Below, one piece after another: positions 1 through 9,671 of a stretch of DNA of 26,000 nucleotides (position 1 is its first letter; the number at the start of each line of letters is the position of its first letter). A program made the translations under genes and the position numbers. Source of the stretch: Chrysomallon squamiferum. Taxonomy: Eukaryota; Mollusca; Gastropoda; Neomphalida; Peltospiridae. The stretch lies in assembly GCA_012295275.1 (NCBI GenBank), contig CM022671.1:11724678-11750677 (forward strand). The letters run 5' to 3'. Below the pieces are notes generated by a model. The model was not told where the DNA came from. It saw only the letters and a list, made by a program, of their open reading frames with translations, and made no database searches.

Positions 1-353
1 AGTACAAATATAAACACATACATACAGTCACAGAACACGTGTAATGGTTACGTAAACACTTGAGTACAAATATAAACACATACATACAGTCACAGAACAC
101 GTGTAATGGTTACGTAAACACTTGAGTACAAATATAAACACTTACATACAGTCACAGAACACGTGTAATGGTTACGTAAACACTTGAGTACAAATATAAA
201 CACTTGAGTACAAATATAAACACATACATACAGTCACAGAAGACGTGTAATGGTTACGTAAACAATGGTACAAATATTTTCACAGAAATAATGGTTTAAA
301 CATCTTGAGATACATACAGTCACAGAAGACGTGTAATGGTTACGTAAACAATG
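1..353. repeat. 62-bp tandem repeat (minisatellite), truncated by the window edge
   Basis: Near-identical units begin at 1, 63 and 125 with a 62-bp period. A 20-bp partial unit starts at 187, a further full unit at 207, and a degenerate unit occupies about 306-353. Intact units carry two 8-bp palindromes, ACACGTGT (35-42 in the first) and TTACGTAA (48-55). The last two units have AGACGTGT instead of the first palindrome but keep TTACGTAA (254-261, 340-347). The array starts at base 1, so it very likely continues to the left. The high identity of the first three units suggests recent expansion. No coding function is visible; an open frame on the minus strand across it is a by-product of the repeat. 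Confidence 0.95.
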
Positions 354-832
354 GGTTTTTAATGTTACATCGAGATATATATCAGACTGTGTCGTCAAGC
401 TATAGTTACAGTTTTCAAATATACACATACACGTAAGTTATTTATAGATCAGTCAGTCAGTCACGTATGCAAGATTTAAATACATAATAATTACCAACAG
501 CATAATATTTAATTTTATATGTTGTTTTTTCTGCCTTTTATGTATTTATTTATTTATTTTTTTTTTTTTTAATGTTAACTTGAAAATATTCATTAAAATT
601 CAACTGCTGGACATTTATTATTTTATTTGTATGCCTAAAATGTCAGTGTATGAAATTTACGTATAGCTTAACGTAATCTTATTTTACATTTGTATTTTTC
701 TCCTTTATTTAATTTAATTACATGTGTGCTAATGTGCTATCTCTGTACGTCAGTGCGACTGTGTATCTGTATGGGTTAAATGAAATCTGAAAAACAAAAA
801 TTTCCATTTTTTTTATGTATGTGTGCAACCTC
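354..832. other. AT-rich intergenic sequence
   Basis: No gene is visible. It holds a short run of TTTA repeats grading into poly-T (about 545-570) and otherwise unstructured AT-rich sequence. Confidence 0.6.
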
Positions 833-856
833 CTGTCAGTGTACATACACTGACAG
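833..856. repeat. Perfect 11-bp inverted repeat with 2-nt spacer
   Basis: CTGTCAGTGTA (833-843) is followed by CA and then its exact reverse complement TACACTGACAG (846-856). It could form a tight hairpin or cruciform. Nothing around it identifies it as a terminator or a transposon end. Confidence 0.85.
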
Positions 857-921
857 TGTGATAGAGAACAGTCAGAGAATGCTGATGATACATTATTGAG
901 ATTACAGATAATTAAATCAAC

Positions 922-942
922 ATATATATATATATATATATA
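922..942. repeat. (TA)n microsatellite
   Basis: About ten uninterrupted TA units. Confidence 0.95.
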
Positions 943-1039
943 ATGATATATACACATTTATGCATAAATTGATATACATAAACATTCATACAAACCTCAC
1001 ACACAAACACAGACATACATACAACGCTTTACAGATTAT

Positions 1040-1290
1040 GTGTGTGTGTGTGTGTGTGGGAGAGAGATACATAAAGGATATATAGACACTGGGATAGACG
1101 ATATAGAAAGACTTACACGGAAAGATAATCTCAGAGGGACAAACAAAACAAAACAAATCATAGACAAAATGGTGTTACATAGAGACATGCAAAAAGATGA
1201 TATACAGAGACATGAAGAGAATAATTTATACTAATAAATATGAAGAGGACGAAGACAAACTGACAATAAGAAAAACTGGAATACAGATAT
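1040..1290. repeat. (TG)n followed by purine-biased, GA-rich degenerate sequence
   Basis: A short (TG)n tract (about 1040-1057) passes into roughly 230 bases in which the plus strand is dominated by A and G. Imperfect AGATA, AGACA and GAAGA words recur, and AGAGACATG appears twice. The strand asymmetry looks like a decayed GA-type microsatellite. The 64-codon open frame through it is best explained by the scarcity of T-initial stop codons, not by a gene. Confidence 0.6.
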
Positions 1291-1719
1291 TTTATTTTAT
1301 TTGATTGTATTTGTTTGTTTATTTATTTATCTTTCTTCTGTCACCAGACGACAGTATAATATAGATATGTGTTTGTCTAACATCAATATACCCTGTCAGG
1401 TTAGCGATGAGTAGCGTCACGCCTTTAGTCACGCCTTTAGTAACCTGAACCGTTGTTATAAATATAGACGTATCCAACGCTGATGTCATCTTTTCCCCGT
1501 TTGGCTCAGCGGTGTCATCACGTCCTCTAGAAACACGCCCGTATTAAATGATCGTAACACGTAATATATTATTTTGTGTTATTTTAATAGTTTTCAGAGA
1601 ATCAGTCTTAACAAACTGTAATATGTAAACGTGCATGTGTGTCATTTAGGATGTACCGTTAGTTCGTGTTTTGTTTTTGTTTGTAAATAGAAGTCTTCTC
1701 TGACTAGTTGTTAAAATGT
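1291..1719. other. Intergenic sequence with 12-bp tandem duplication
   Basis: It contains two adjacent exact copies of GTCACGCCTTTA (1416-1427 and 1428-1439) and a fairly CpG-rich stretch to about 1560. No coding region or RNA gene could be supported. Confidence 0.5.
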
Positions 1720-1760
1720 GATGGTCCGCTGAACGTAACTGAGCGGTCATTTTCACCATC
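1720..1760. repeat. Bulged inverted repeat
   Basis: GATGGT+CCGCT (1720-1730) can pair with AGCGG (1742-1746) and then ACCATC (1755-1760), leaving an 11-nt apical loop and an 8-nt one-sided bulge. A B-box-like GGTTCGAGTC lies shortly downstream (about 1778-1787), but no cloverleaf can be drawn, so I do not call a tRNA. Confidence 0.5.
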
Positions 1761-1911
1761 AAGACATAACCCATCCGGTTCGAGTCAGTCTTTATCTTAA
1801 ACTGCGCACATAAAAGGAGAACGATGAAAAAAGCCTAAAATCGATCTCATAGTTTGTCGAGTTATCGTTTAGAGCCTCATACATGGCCTACAAAACAGGT
1901 TCTTTCAATCT

Positions 1912-1966
1912 GTTTGACCCACATATGCAATCTTTGTGCGAGGATTGGGTCTGTGCCAGGTCAAAC
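1912..1966. repeat. 8-bp inverted repeat with nested stem
   Basis: GTTTGACC (1912-1919) is complementary to GGTCAAAC (1959-1966). Inside, CAATC and GATTG can also pair. This gives a possible interrupted stem-loop of 55 nt; no family is recognised. Confidence 0.5.
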
Positions 1967-2888
1967 TGAATCCCCCTCCATATACCACCAAACAAACTGC
2001 AATAAACGCTAAAGGTCATAATTACGTATTCTTTTGTTTACCAGAATTATGTAACTTTTTTTTTCAAATACAATGCTTAAACACTATACTGAAATAATTA
2101 TTCATACCCCACTAGAAATAAATATAAAGAAATGTCAGTGGCAAATGTGCTGGACTATCCCTGCCAGTAAATGAAGAACCACTCCCTTTGAAAACGTCGG
2201 GTTCGCCACGGAATACGGGACTGTAGTGCAGTTTACAACTCCACGTAACAACGGAAATATTTTTAGGAGAAAATAAAAAAAATTCTCAGGATCTAAATTG
2301 GTTAGATAATAACCACTGATAAACAGGAAAGAGTTTCCTTTTTTAACGGCTGCTTTGCTGAAACCTCTTACTCTGGTACAGATGAATAATGTATGTGTGT
2401 TTGGTGTCTGTTAATATATGTGTAACCAAGTGCATATATCATTATCTGTCAACGTGCATTACGTCACTTTTGTATCTTTTAATGTCTATTTATGACTTGC
2501 TGAATATCTGTAATTACGTATGTCTAGTGTTGGATATATATATATATATATATATATGTCTATGAAAGTAGCCTATATGTACAGTTAGTTACAACTGAGT
2601 CATCCAATATTGTCCGGGAAACCCTTTAGATCGGATAAATTTATGACCGCATATTTATGTTTAATCCTTTTCTTTTTTCTTTTTTTTTAAATTATTAATA
2701 ATATGATTTTATTGATGCAGCCAGGAACAATAAACATATCCAATATTATTTAAATTAATATGTTTCATTTAATTATTTAGTTGCTAGGATATATATCACT
2801 GAATTATAAATACGGGACCACTTATAGTCCGAAGAGATAGATAATAAGGAATGGCTACGGAATCAAGGATTTAGGAAAATGGGTGGTG

Positions 2889-2891
<3 letters not shown>
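1967..2891. other. AT-rich intergenic sequence with (TA)n
   Basis: No gene is visible. A (TA)n microsatellite lies at about 2534-2557. Confidence 0.55.

Positions 2892-2960
<69 letters not shown>
2892..2960 (+). repeat. Long (TG)n microsatellite
   Basis: About 34 uninterrupted TG units. An alternating purine-pyrimidine tract of this length can adopt Z-DNA and is expected to be length-polymorphic. The overlapping open frame encoding a Cys-Val run is the repeat read in frame, not a protein. Confidence 0.97.
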
Positions 2961-2961
<1 letters not shown>

Positions 2962-3685
2962 TTTTCGGAAAATGCCAGCTGAAAAAGAACTAGAAAACAA
3001 AAATTATTATATTTTTTCGTACAAGCGAGTTGTATCCCATCTCATTAAGTTAATCATATTAAATTTCACGATAACAGCTGACATACAGCTTAATACGACT
3101 TTCTGACTTAAACCTGCAGTAAAAACGTAGCTGGGCAACAACACCTCACAGAGCAGCACTGACAGTTATTTTGTGGCAGTTAGAGTTCGTATAATAACTA
3201 ATAATCATGACTACGTTTGTTCTAAACCCAAAAAAAATATATTAGTTTTTATTTTATATCAATTTTGATACACATGCACACTGTTAATCGGTGTCTGCGG
3301 GAATTTTTTCCAAAATTGTTTAGGTCCATAAACGATAATAGCATAGTATGACAAATTATAACTTAATTATTCATATTATTTAATACTTAAAAAAGACCAG
3401 ACAAAAAAATTTATATTAACAGATTTGTTATTATTTAATCTTGTTATTTTATAATATACACATTTATTTTTTATTATCTAACTTAATTCATTAAAATTGT
3501 CACTGCACGATTTATATGAATGACGAAAATCTGTGAGGGATATAAAATTTGGTATTTATTGAATCGTATCTTTAAAAAAAAATTGTAAAACTGACATAAA
3601 CCAAAAATATGAGAGCACCAAATAATGCATACCCTCTCTCTAAAGTACGGTTATCAAAATTCGTACGAAAGTTATTGTTTCAACC
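2961..3685. other. AT-rich sequence upstream of the yippee-like promoter
   Basis: No gene, RNA gene or mobile element is recognisable. CpG content rises toward the 3' end, where the promoter begins. Confidence 0.55.
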
Positions 3686-3779
3686 CACGTGCTTTCTGTT
3701 TGTGTTGCTGAGAGACCTTACAAGTCACGTGATGTGACGTCACTTTATTTCCGCCAGCAGGAAAAAGATAAACATTGGA
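3686..3779 (+). promoter_or_regulatory. Proximal promoter of the yippee-like gene: two E-boxes, CRE, CCAAT
   Basis: Seen in the sequence: CACGTG at 3686-3691, the extended palindrome TCACGTGA at 3725-3732, a full palindromic CRE TGACGTCA at 3735-3742, and an inverted CCAAT (ATTGG) at 3774-3778. CpG density in 3650-3912 is far above that of the following intron. There is no good TATA box. By family knowledge, CACGTG is bound by bHLH-ZIP factors (USF, MITF/TFEB, MYC/MAX) and TGACGTCA by CREB/ATF proteins. The two central sites are separated by two bases, which would allow cooperative binding. Assignment to this gene is inferred from the consensus splice donor about 170 bp downstream. Confidence 0.6.
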
Positions 3780-3912
3780 CGGACAGATCCGCAACGACAG
3801 CTACAAAGAGGAACATATTCGCTCATTTTCTACCCGTACTTCATTGTCATTTTTAATCAGTTTCTGGGTTTTAAATATCAGTTTGGATTGATGTTGAGAA
3901 CAGTGTTACGAG
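3780..3912 (+). other. Non-coding first exon (5' UTR) of the yippee-like gene
   Basis: The segment ends in the consensus donor AG|GTAAGT (intron starts 3913). It is CpG-bearing, follows the E-box/CRE cluster, and lies in the orientation of the gene. The transcription start cannot be fixed from sequence; 3780 is approximate. It contains an ATG at 3891. If joined to the acceptor at 9320, this opens a 15-codon uORF that stops just inside the next exon. Confidence 0.5.
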
Positions 3913-4229
3913 GTAAGTGAATTACTGCGTTATTTGGAAACAAAACCATATAAATTTTGATCGCTCGAAGTCAGCTGTTTCGCCTAGCTCTTTAGCAAGT
4001 GCATGCAGATCAAAACAAAGCACAATATTGTTGTGGAAAATGGTGTTTACCTTATTTATTGCGAGGCGATCTTTAGAAGCTTAATATAAATAGATATACG
4101 TCGAACAGAACGCATATATTATAAAATTATATTGCAAAATGGTTATTTTATGTTGATATAAACAATGACCTTTGTTAAGCGCGCGAGTTTATGTGAGGAC
4201 ATTGGATGTAAATTAACCGTCAGTTTCGT

Positions 4230-4260
4230 AAAAAAAAAAAAAAAAAAGAAGAAGAAGAAA
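4230..4260. repeat. Poly-A followed by (GAA)n
   Basis: A run of 18 A residues (4230-4247) is followed by four GAA units. Confidence 0.9.
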
Positions 4261-5981
4261 TAGACTACATTCCATGTTCATTTTTTACTCTTTTTTTTGT
4301 TGTAAACAATGTTTTTTTAATTAATTATTTATTGTTTTTATGTTTTTTCAGTCATGATTGCTCTTACAGAGTTAAGTAAATGTATCTTGTCAGATAAAGT
4401 GCCAGGATGTGTATGATCTATCGTCTGCTTTGATCGATCGACCTGGTTTTTGAAGTTTTGTGGATATAATTAGTTTACTGCGCAAATTACAGCTTATATC
4501 CATTTTCTTACTAACACATCCCTAAAGAACATTATATGTATCGACCTTCACTATATTATTAGTTCAGTTTCAGCAGCCAGAATTGAACAAGGATGGAGTC
4601 ATTTAAATTGTGATGTAACGAGCCATGTTTTCTTTGTTCATTTACCTCGGACGTTCTTTGTCTCATTTGTCACATTATGTACTTCCAGTTTTTTTCCTCC
4701 TTTATCTTAGATTTGTAACATAAAACTTTTGACTATTAAAACCTATAGCTTTGTATTATTACTATTTTTTCATTTTATTATTTTAATCTTTTTTCTTTTG
4801 AAATGATAACATAAGATAAATACAAAATATTTTTTATTTTATATATATATAACAAATAGCAAAAACGAAAATAATGATTTCTGTTTAAATAACTAGTAAA
4901 TAAATTTTAATAACATTACTTAATAATAGTGGACATTTGTATTTTGACTGCTGTTCACTCTGAGTATGAAAGCATTTTCACCAACTTGTGTTTTTTCATA
5001 CTCATTATAATATAAAAAGTATTTATTTTTATAATATTTTATTTTAATATTAAATATTATTACCATAATATGTCTTTTCTAAATTTGTATTGATATTGTT
5101 TTTGAGTCATTGTGACATTTATAGATTTTGTAAAAATATATATAAAAAAAGTTGGAAAATATTGTGGAATGTTGATATTATTCAAAATGAATTATAATCA
5201 TTTTAGTAATGTTTATTGATACAAGTAGAGAGGTGTCTAGAATTAGATGTCAGAGTTAAATATTTTATTCTAATTGTAGGAAAAGAAATGAAAAATAGCA
5301 CTCATTATTTAATTTCATAGTTACATACACATAGATACAAAAACATATACACATATATACACAAAGGAAAAGAAAATTCTTTAGGAATGTTGGATAACAC
5401 AAACATATTTTCTTTTAAAATGTTAAACTTTTTGGTTTTAATTGGCTGTAAAGTCCCAGTTTGTATGAAAAGAATATAAATTATAAAGGAAAGGAGGCAA
5501 CAGAAATATTATTTATCATAGAAATTGATAATCATTATAAATAAATAAGGAATTTATACTTGTAGTTATAGTAAGATGTTTTATTTTAAAAATGCAAATG
5601 ACATTCCTTTTTTTTTTTACTTTAAAAAAACATTTATGTTTTATGATAATGTTAACTGATTACTTTATCAAAAACCAGCATATACTCTCAATACACAGAT
5701 GGCCACTCTTTGTCATATTTGATAAATTGTGTCTTAGGCTAAAATCAAAAATGTTGGTTTTTAACCATTTGTATTTCACTAATGTGAGTTTTAAGACAAC
5801 CTACTTACTGTTGAGCATGCATCAAAAGGTCATCACACTTGTTAACCTCTCACCACTTTATTTTTAACTTTCATGTTATGTACTTTACTTTCAAGGCAAG
5901 CAAGTATTAAGAGTGTATTGAAAGGTTCCAATCAGTATGGATTCTGGACTAGGATGTGAATCCATTGCAAAATATCAACAC

Positions 5982-6020
5982 AAGGCAGACGACAGAGTTT
6001 GTTTACACTCAGTCTGCCTT
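5982..6020. repeat. Perfect 9-bp stem-loop in the first intron
   Basis: AAGGCAGAC (5982-5990) and its reverse complement GTCTGCCTT (6012-6020) flank a 21-nt loop. The arms are unusually GC-rich for this intron. The stem is too short for a typical microRNA precursor. Confidence 0.75.
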
Positions 6021-7295
6021 TAATGTCACATGATAGATCTGGTTGAAATGTCCCAGATTTGAAAGTGTCACCCCACTGTTCATTAAAAAAGGTGAATTAT
6101 CCATTTCTGTTATCAAGTAACATGGAACCTTGGATTTTCCAGATACCTTTACCTAATAATTGAACTATACAGGGTGCAGTTTTTTGTCTGCAGCAGTTGC
6201 CTTTGTCATTTGTACAGTGTCAGTTTTCTGTAGTGCATATAGTTGAGGCTCTACAGGATGGATTTGCATTTAGTGAATACATATTTAATATATTTATTTA
6301 AACTAGCATTGTCTTCATTATTAATTATAAGTAAACACATTTGTATTTGATGCTGAAAATACTTTTATTTTTTACTATGTAGTTTTCACAATAATTCATA
6401 CTGTTAATGGAAATAAAATGACATGTCAGTATGAAAATAATAACAACAAATCTAACAGATAAAACTGTTTTCCAACCCAAAATTTCATACTGACTTCTCC
6501 TTGTGTAAAACAGTGTGACCTTTAAAGCTGTTCTCAGGTTTATTTGGTTTGCCATAACCTGATGATCAATACAACCTGAATTCTCTTTTGTTCTTAAACA
6601 AAGAATTCTTAGACACTTTTAATATATTCATTAACTCAGTGTCAAAATATATCATCATGATCATAATATAGCTTATTTTAAATAAGAATGGAAACAGTAA
6701 AATAAATGTTTCTTCACTTTGTGACTGAACTGTTCTATTTCTAATACATGTTGTAGTTCTACCGAGAACTGCATGTGTTTGGATTGGTATTGATTTTTAT
6801 ATCTCAAGATATTCAGATGAAGTATTGGGTAAATCCCAGCCAGTTTGTCAGTGTTTTTCTATTTGTTGGTACATACATGCATGCAGTATGATATAATGTG
6901 AATGAAGATTTTTTATTTTTTTTTGCAAAGACCTTTAACATGCTTGTAATACTAGATGATAGTAGATTTCTTACATGGTTATGTTATATTTTTATTTATC
7001 CAAAATTAACAGTATTACTTATTATATTACAAACATTTTTCTGCAATAAAATATGTAACAGTAAGTTCTTAGATTAGCCATTATTTCTTAAGAATCTTTT
7101 TATTAAAATCAGATCTTAAAATATAGGTTTTAAACAAATATTTTCAGATTTGCAACAAAATAAATAAAAGCATTTGCCAGTTACAGTTTTAATACAAGTC
7201 TGTATTAATCCTTTTCAAGCTAAAATATTTCCTTTTTCTAATCTAATTATCTCAGTATGTATTTTTAACCTTTCCATGTTACCTGGATTAGATAC

Positions 7296-7317
7296 AAAAA
7301 AAAAAAAAAAAAAAAAA
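7296..7317. repeat. A22 homopolymer
   Basis: Uninterrupted A run within the first intron. Confidence 0.95.
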
Positions 7318-7834
7318 TGTATGAGATGTACAAATTTTAATAATATTTTTTTTATATTATTATTTTTTAAAAAACATGTTAATGGTTTGACATTTCATGG
7401 CTGTTACTATTGCAGCTTCTGTCAGTTTTTAGAAAGTGACAATGATAATTATTATGAATTAATATGTTATCATTTATATGGTGTGTGTGTGTAATAAATA
7501 TCTGTAATATCTAATTATATTAATTATATTTTAAAACTAAAGTTTCTACATTAGTTCTTATAAAGTTTGAACTGATCGTGTTTAAAAAGTGTGCATGGCT
7601 TCTTTATTATATTTACTGAAATAACAATTGTTGGTTAATCAACAGATTATTAAATATCACAATATATTTTTCCTTGATATGATTCTTAACATCTACTTTG
7701 TATCAGTATTGAACAAATAAAATTTGTGAATCTATTCAAAAATATTTTTTTTATTGTATCAGTGTTTGTATTTATGACTCACACTGACACATTTTGTCTC
7801 TTTGTCCCCTTCTGAAAAAACACTGAAGAATCAC

Positions 7835-7840
<6 letters not shown>

Positions 7841-7877
<37 letters not shown>
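7841..7877. repeat. T37 homopolymer
   Basis: The longest homopolymer in the window, within the first intron. Exact length should be treated as uncertain because such runs are prone to sequencing error. On the minus strand it is a poly-A tail-like run, but I see no recognisable retroelement body attached to it. Confidence 0.95.
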
Positions 7878-7881
<4 letters not shown>

Positions 7882-8763
7882 AGTTTGCTGAACAAAATGC
7901 CTGTGATATGATGTAGTTGTTTTTTCAATGTTAACAATAAATTACCAATACATAAATAAATGTCATGATTAATATACACAAGCACAGAGTAATAAGGTAC
8001 ATATTTTAAATTATTATTATTTTTTTAAATTGTACAACTGAGTTCTCATTGATTGTAAACAGTTATGTCTCTCATACACACACATAACAGGTGGTCTAAT
8101 TATTTGGTTTCTGATAAACTGCTTTTATGTTCTTTTTTTAAATAAATGTATATTGATTATTCTAAAAATCCAACATTTCAAAAACAGATTAACATTCAAA
8201 ATGGCATTCTTTTTGTCTTTTGTGTTTTAGAAGGTGATATTAATAAAGTATATTTACACATTTATAAATGTAATCTCAACACCTTTATTTTGTAATAGTA
8301 GTCATTATTGATTTATCATACTATTTTATAAATATTTTAGATAAATGCTTATTTTAATAATCAACAGTTATTTATTTAATATTGCTATTTTTTCTTTTCT
8401 CTTTTCATTACTGAAGTATATATCTGTATTGTCTAGAGCCATAATCTGTAATTATTAGTTATGATTACATATTCCAGTGGTTATGCTGTTACATCAGGTT
8501 ACATAATAAGTAATCAGGATCTAAGCTAGCAAATTAAGAACCATGACCCTAGAGGTTTGCAGGCGTGTATTCAAATAGTATTCATGAACAGGCAGAATTA
8601 GTTAATTGAAGCAGGTTCACCACATACACTTACGTTAATACTAATGAATGATGTATACCTATTAATATTCTGTAACTGAAATATAAGTGATGCATTTAAC
8701 AGACAGTAACATAAACAAATTTATTTAACTGATATTTGTATTTGAGTTATATAGAACTCTTTA

Positions 8764-9008
8764 TTAACACATTCGGTGCTGGGCGTTTTTTAGATTTTCA
8801 AAATTGAAACAAGTTTCTGCTCATACTTGCCATGATTTTCTGAATGCCAGGGAAGCCTGTAGTAGATCAATAATTGCCTGCGTCAGCACTGAGTCATGTC
8901 ACTAATGTGCGGCAATTTTAAATGTATGACAGATATCATTGTCATTCAGCACTCTATCATATACATACTGTGTTGCAAAGATCTCCGTCATTCAGCACCA
9001 AAAGTGTG
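8764..9008. mobile_element. Candidate MITE-like element with imperfect terminal inverted repeats
   Basis: The left end reads TTAA then CACATTCGGTGCTG (8768-8781). The right end CAGCACCAAAAGTGTG (8993-9008) is, on the opposite strand, CACACTTTTGGTGCTG, so the ends match with small gaps. The motif TCAGCAC recurs inside (in the region 8883-8950). About five CpGs fall in these 245 bp, whereas the surrounding intron has under three per kb; this suggests a later arrival than the host intron. A TTAA flank is found on the left only; the right flank is not TTAA. The TTAA-plus-CA start recalls piggyBac-type non-autonomous elements, but family assignment is a guess. Confidence 0.4.
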
Positions 9009-9320
9009 AAGCAGTTTCATGTTAGAAATGTTGTTTCTCTGTTTCTAAGGACATTTCAAATTTAAAAGCCTAAAAATATAACCTTTATGATTCTTATTAT
9101 TGAATTTTTTGTTTTAATTTTAATTTTCTTTTTTTTTTCATTACAGTGAATTGAATTGGAGTCATAAATAATCATAAAATATCATCTAGAAAACTTTTCA
9201 GCTAAAAATATATTTAAAATATTTTTATCCTGAAATGCTATTATTCTATTATTTCTCTTTCTTAAAAAGATTTTTTGGCTGACTTAATACTTAACTAAAG
9301 GTGCTTATTTCTACTTTCAG

Positions 9321-9566
9321 AATTATGTCAAAATACTCATATGTGATTCCAGGATGGAGATCTGATGATTTATTTGGTGAAAGCAAAGATCAATCTCTAT
9401 AGACAGACCATCCACAGCCATCAGTAGTGCTTTTGCTTTTATTTGTTTTTCTACATTAATTTCTGGGTTGACACAAATAAAATTTATATTTAGTAGCAAG
9501 CATAGGAGTTCAGCTTTTTCAAACGCCTGCCTCGACCTACAAGTTTGATGTCTGATAGCAGTAACG
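9321..9566 (+). other. 5' UTR part of the second exon, rich in upstream ATGs
   Basis: The stretch lies between the acceptor at 9320 and the start codon. It carries several short uORFs: ATG 9325 to TAG 9402 (25 codons), ATG 9365 to TAG 9427 (20 codons), an ATG at 9354 with a stop two codons later, and ATG 9548 to TAG 9619 (23 codons), which overlaps the main start in another frame. The 9548 ATG has T at -3 (weak context). The extent of the exon is inferred; the acceptor at 9146 is an alternative. Confidence 0.5.
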
Positions 9567-9671
9567 ATGGTGAAAACATTTCAGGCGTATTTGCCGCCCA
9601 AATGTCACCGCACATATAGCTGTGTGCACTGCAGGGCACATCTTGCAAACCATGACGAATTGATATCTAAG
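9567..9671 (+). other. Coding exon 1 of the yippee-like gene
   Basis: 35 codons, ending in phase 0 at AAG|GTAAGT. It encodes the N-terminus and the first zinc half-site CVHC (Cys19, Cys22), followed by [13 protein letters not shown]. Confidence 0.97.

Larger units (their letters stand above)
3913..9320 (+). other. First intron of the yippee-like gene (inferred)
   Basis: It starts with GTAAGT and could end at CTACTTTCAG (9311-9320). A second strong acceptor lies at 9146 (a long T tract followed by TTACAG), so the second exon may start at 9147 instead. The interior is AT-rich and CpG-poor beyond about 4.7 kb. It holds a poly-A/GAA tract (4230-4260), an A22 run (7296-7317), a T37 run (7841-7877), a stem-loop (5982-6020) and a MITE candidate (8764-9008). 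No other coding exon is recognised inside. Confidence 0.5.

Noticed and set aside
1-353. CRISPR-like array
   Set aside because: Units are head-to-tail with no unique spacers; it is a minisatellite in animal DNA.
1503-1516. A-box-like TGGCTCAGCGG suggesting a tRNA gene
   Set aside because: No B-box at suitable spacing and no cloverleaf; the next GGTTCGAGTC is about 275 bp away.
2139-2206. tRNA-like pair TGGCAAATGTG and GGTTCGCC
   Set aside because: The A-box match is poor, the spacing is too long for a tRNA without an intron, and no acceptor stem can be drawn.
2879-3106. 75-codon plus-strand open frame with a Cys-Val run
   Set aside because: It is the (TG)n microsatellite read in frame; nothing coding-like follows.
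4338-4375. Possible extra 5' UTR exon after TTTTTTCAG at 4342-4350
   Set aside because: The acceptor is reasonable, but no consensus donor follows within a usual exon length.
6325-6555. 76-codon minus-strand open frame with a hydrophobic middle
   Set aside because: No family, no splice or promoter support, and it sits inside the first intron in AT-rich DNA where such frames are expected by chance.
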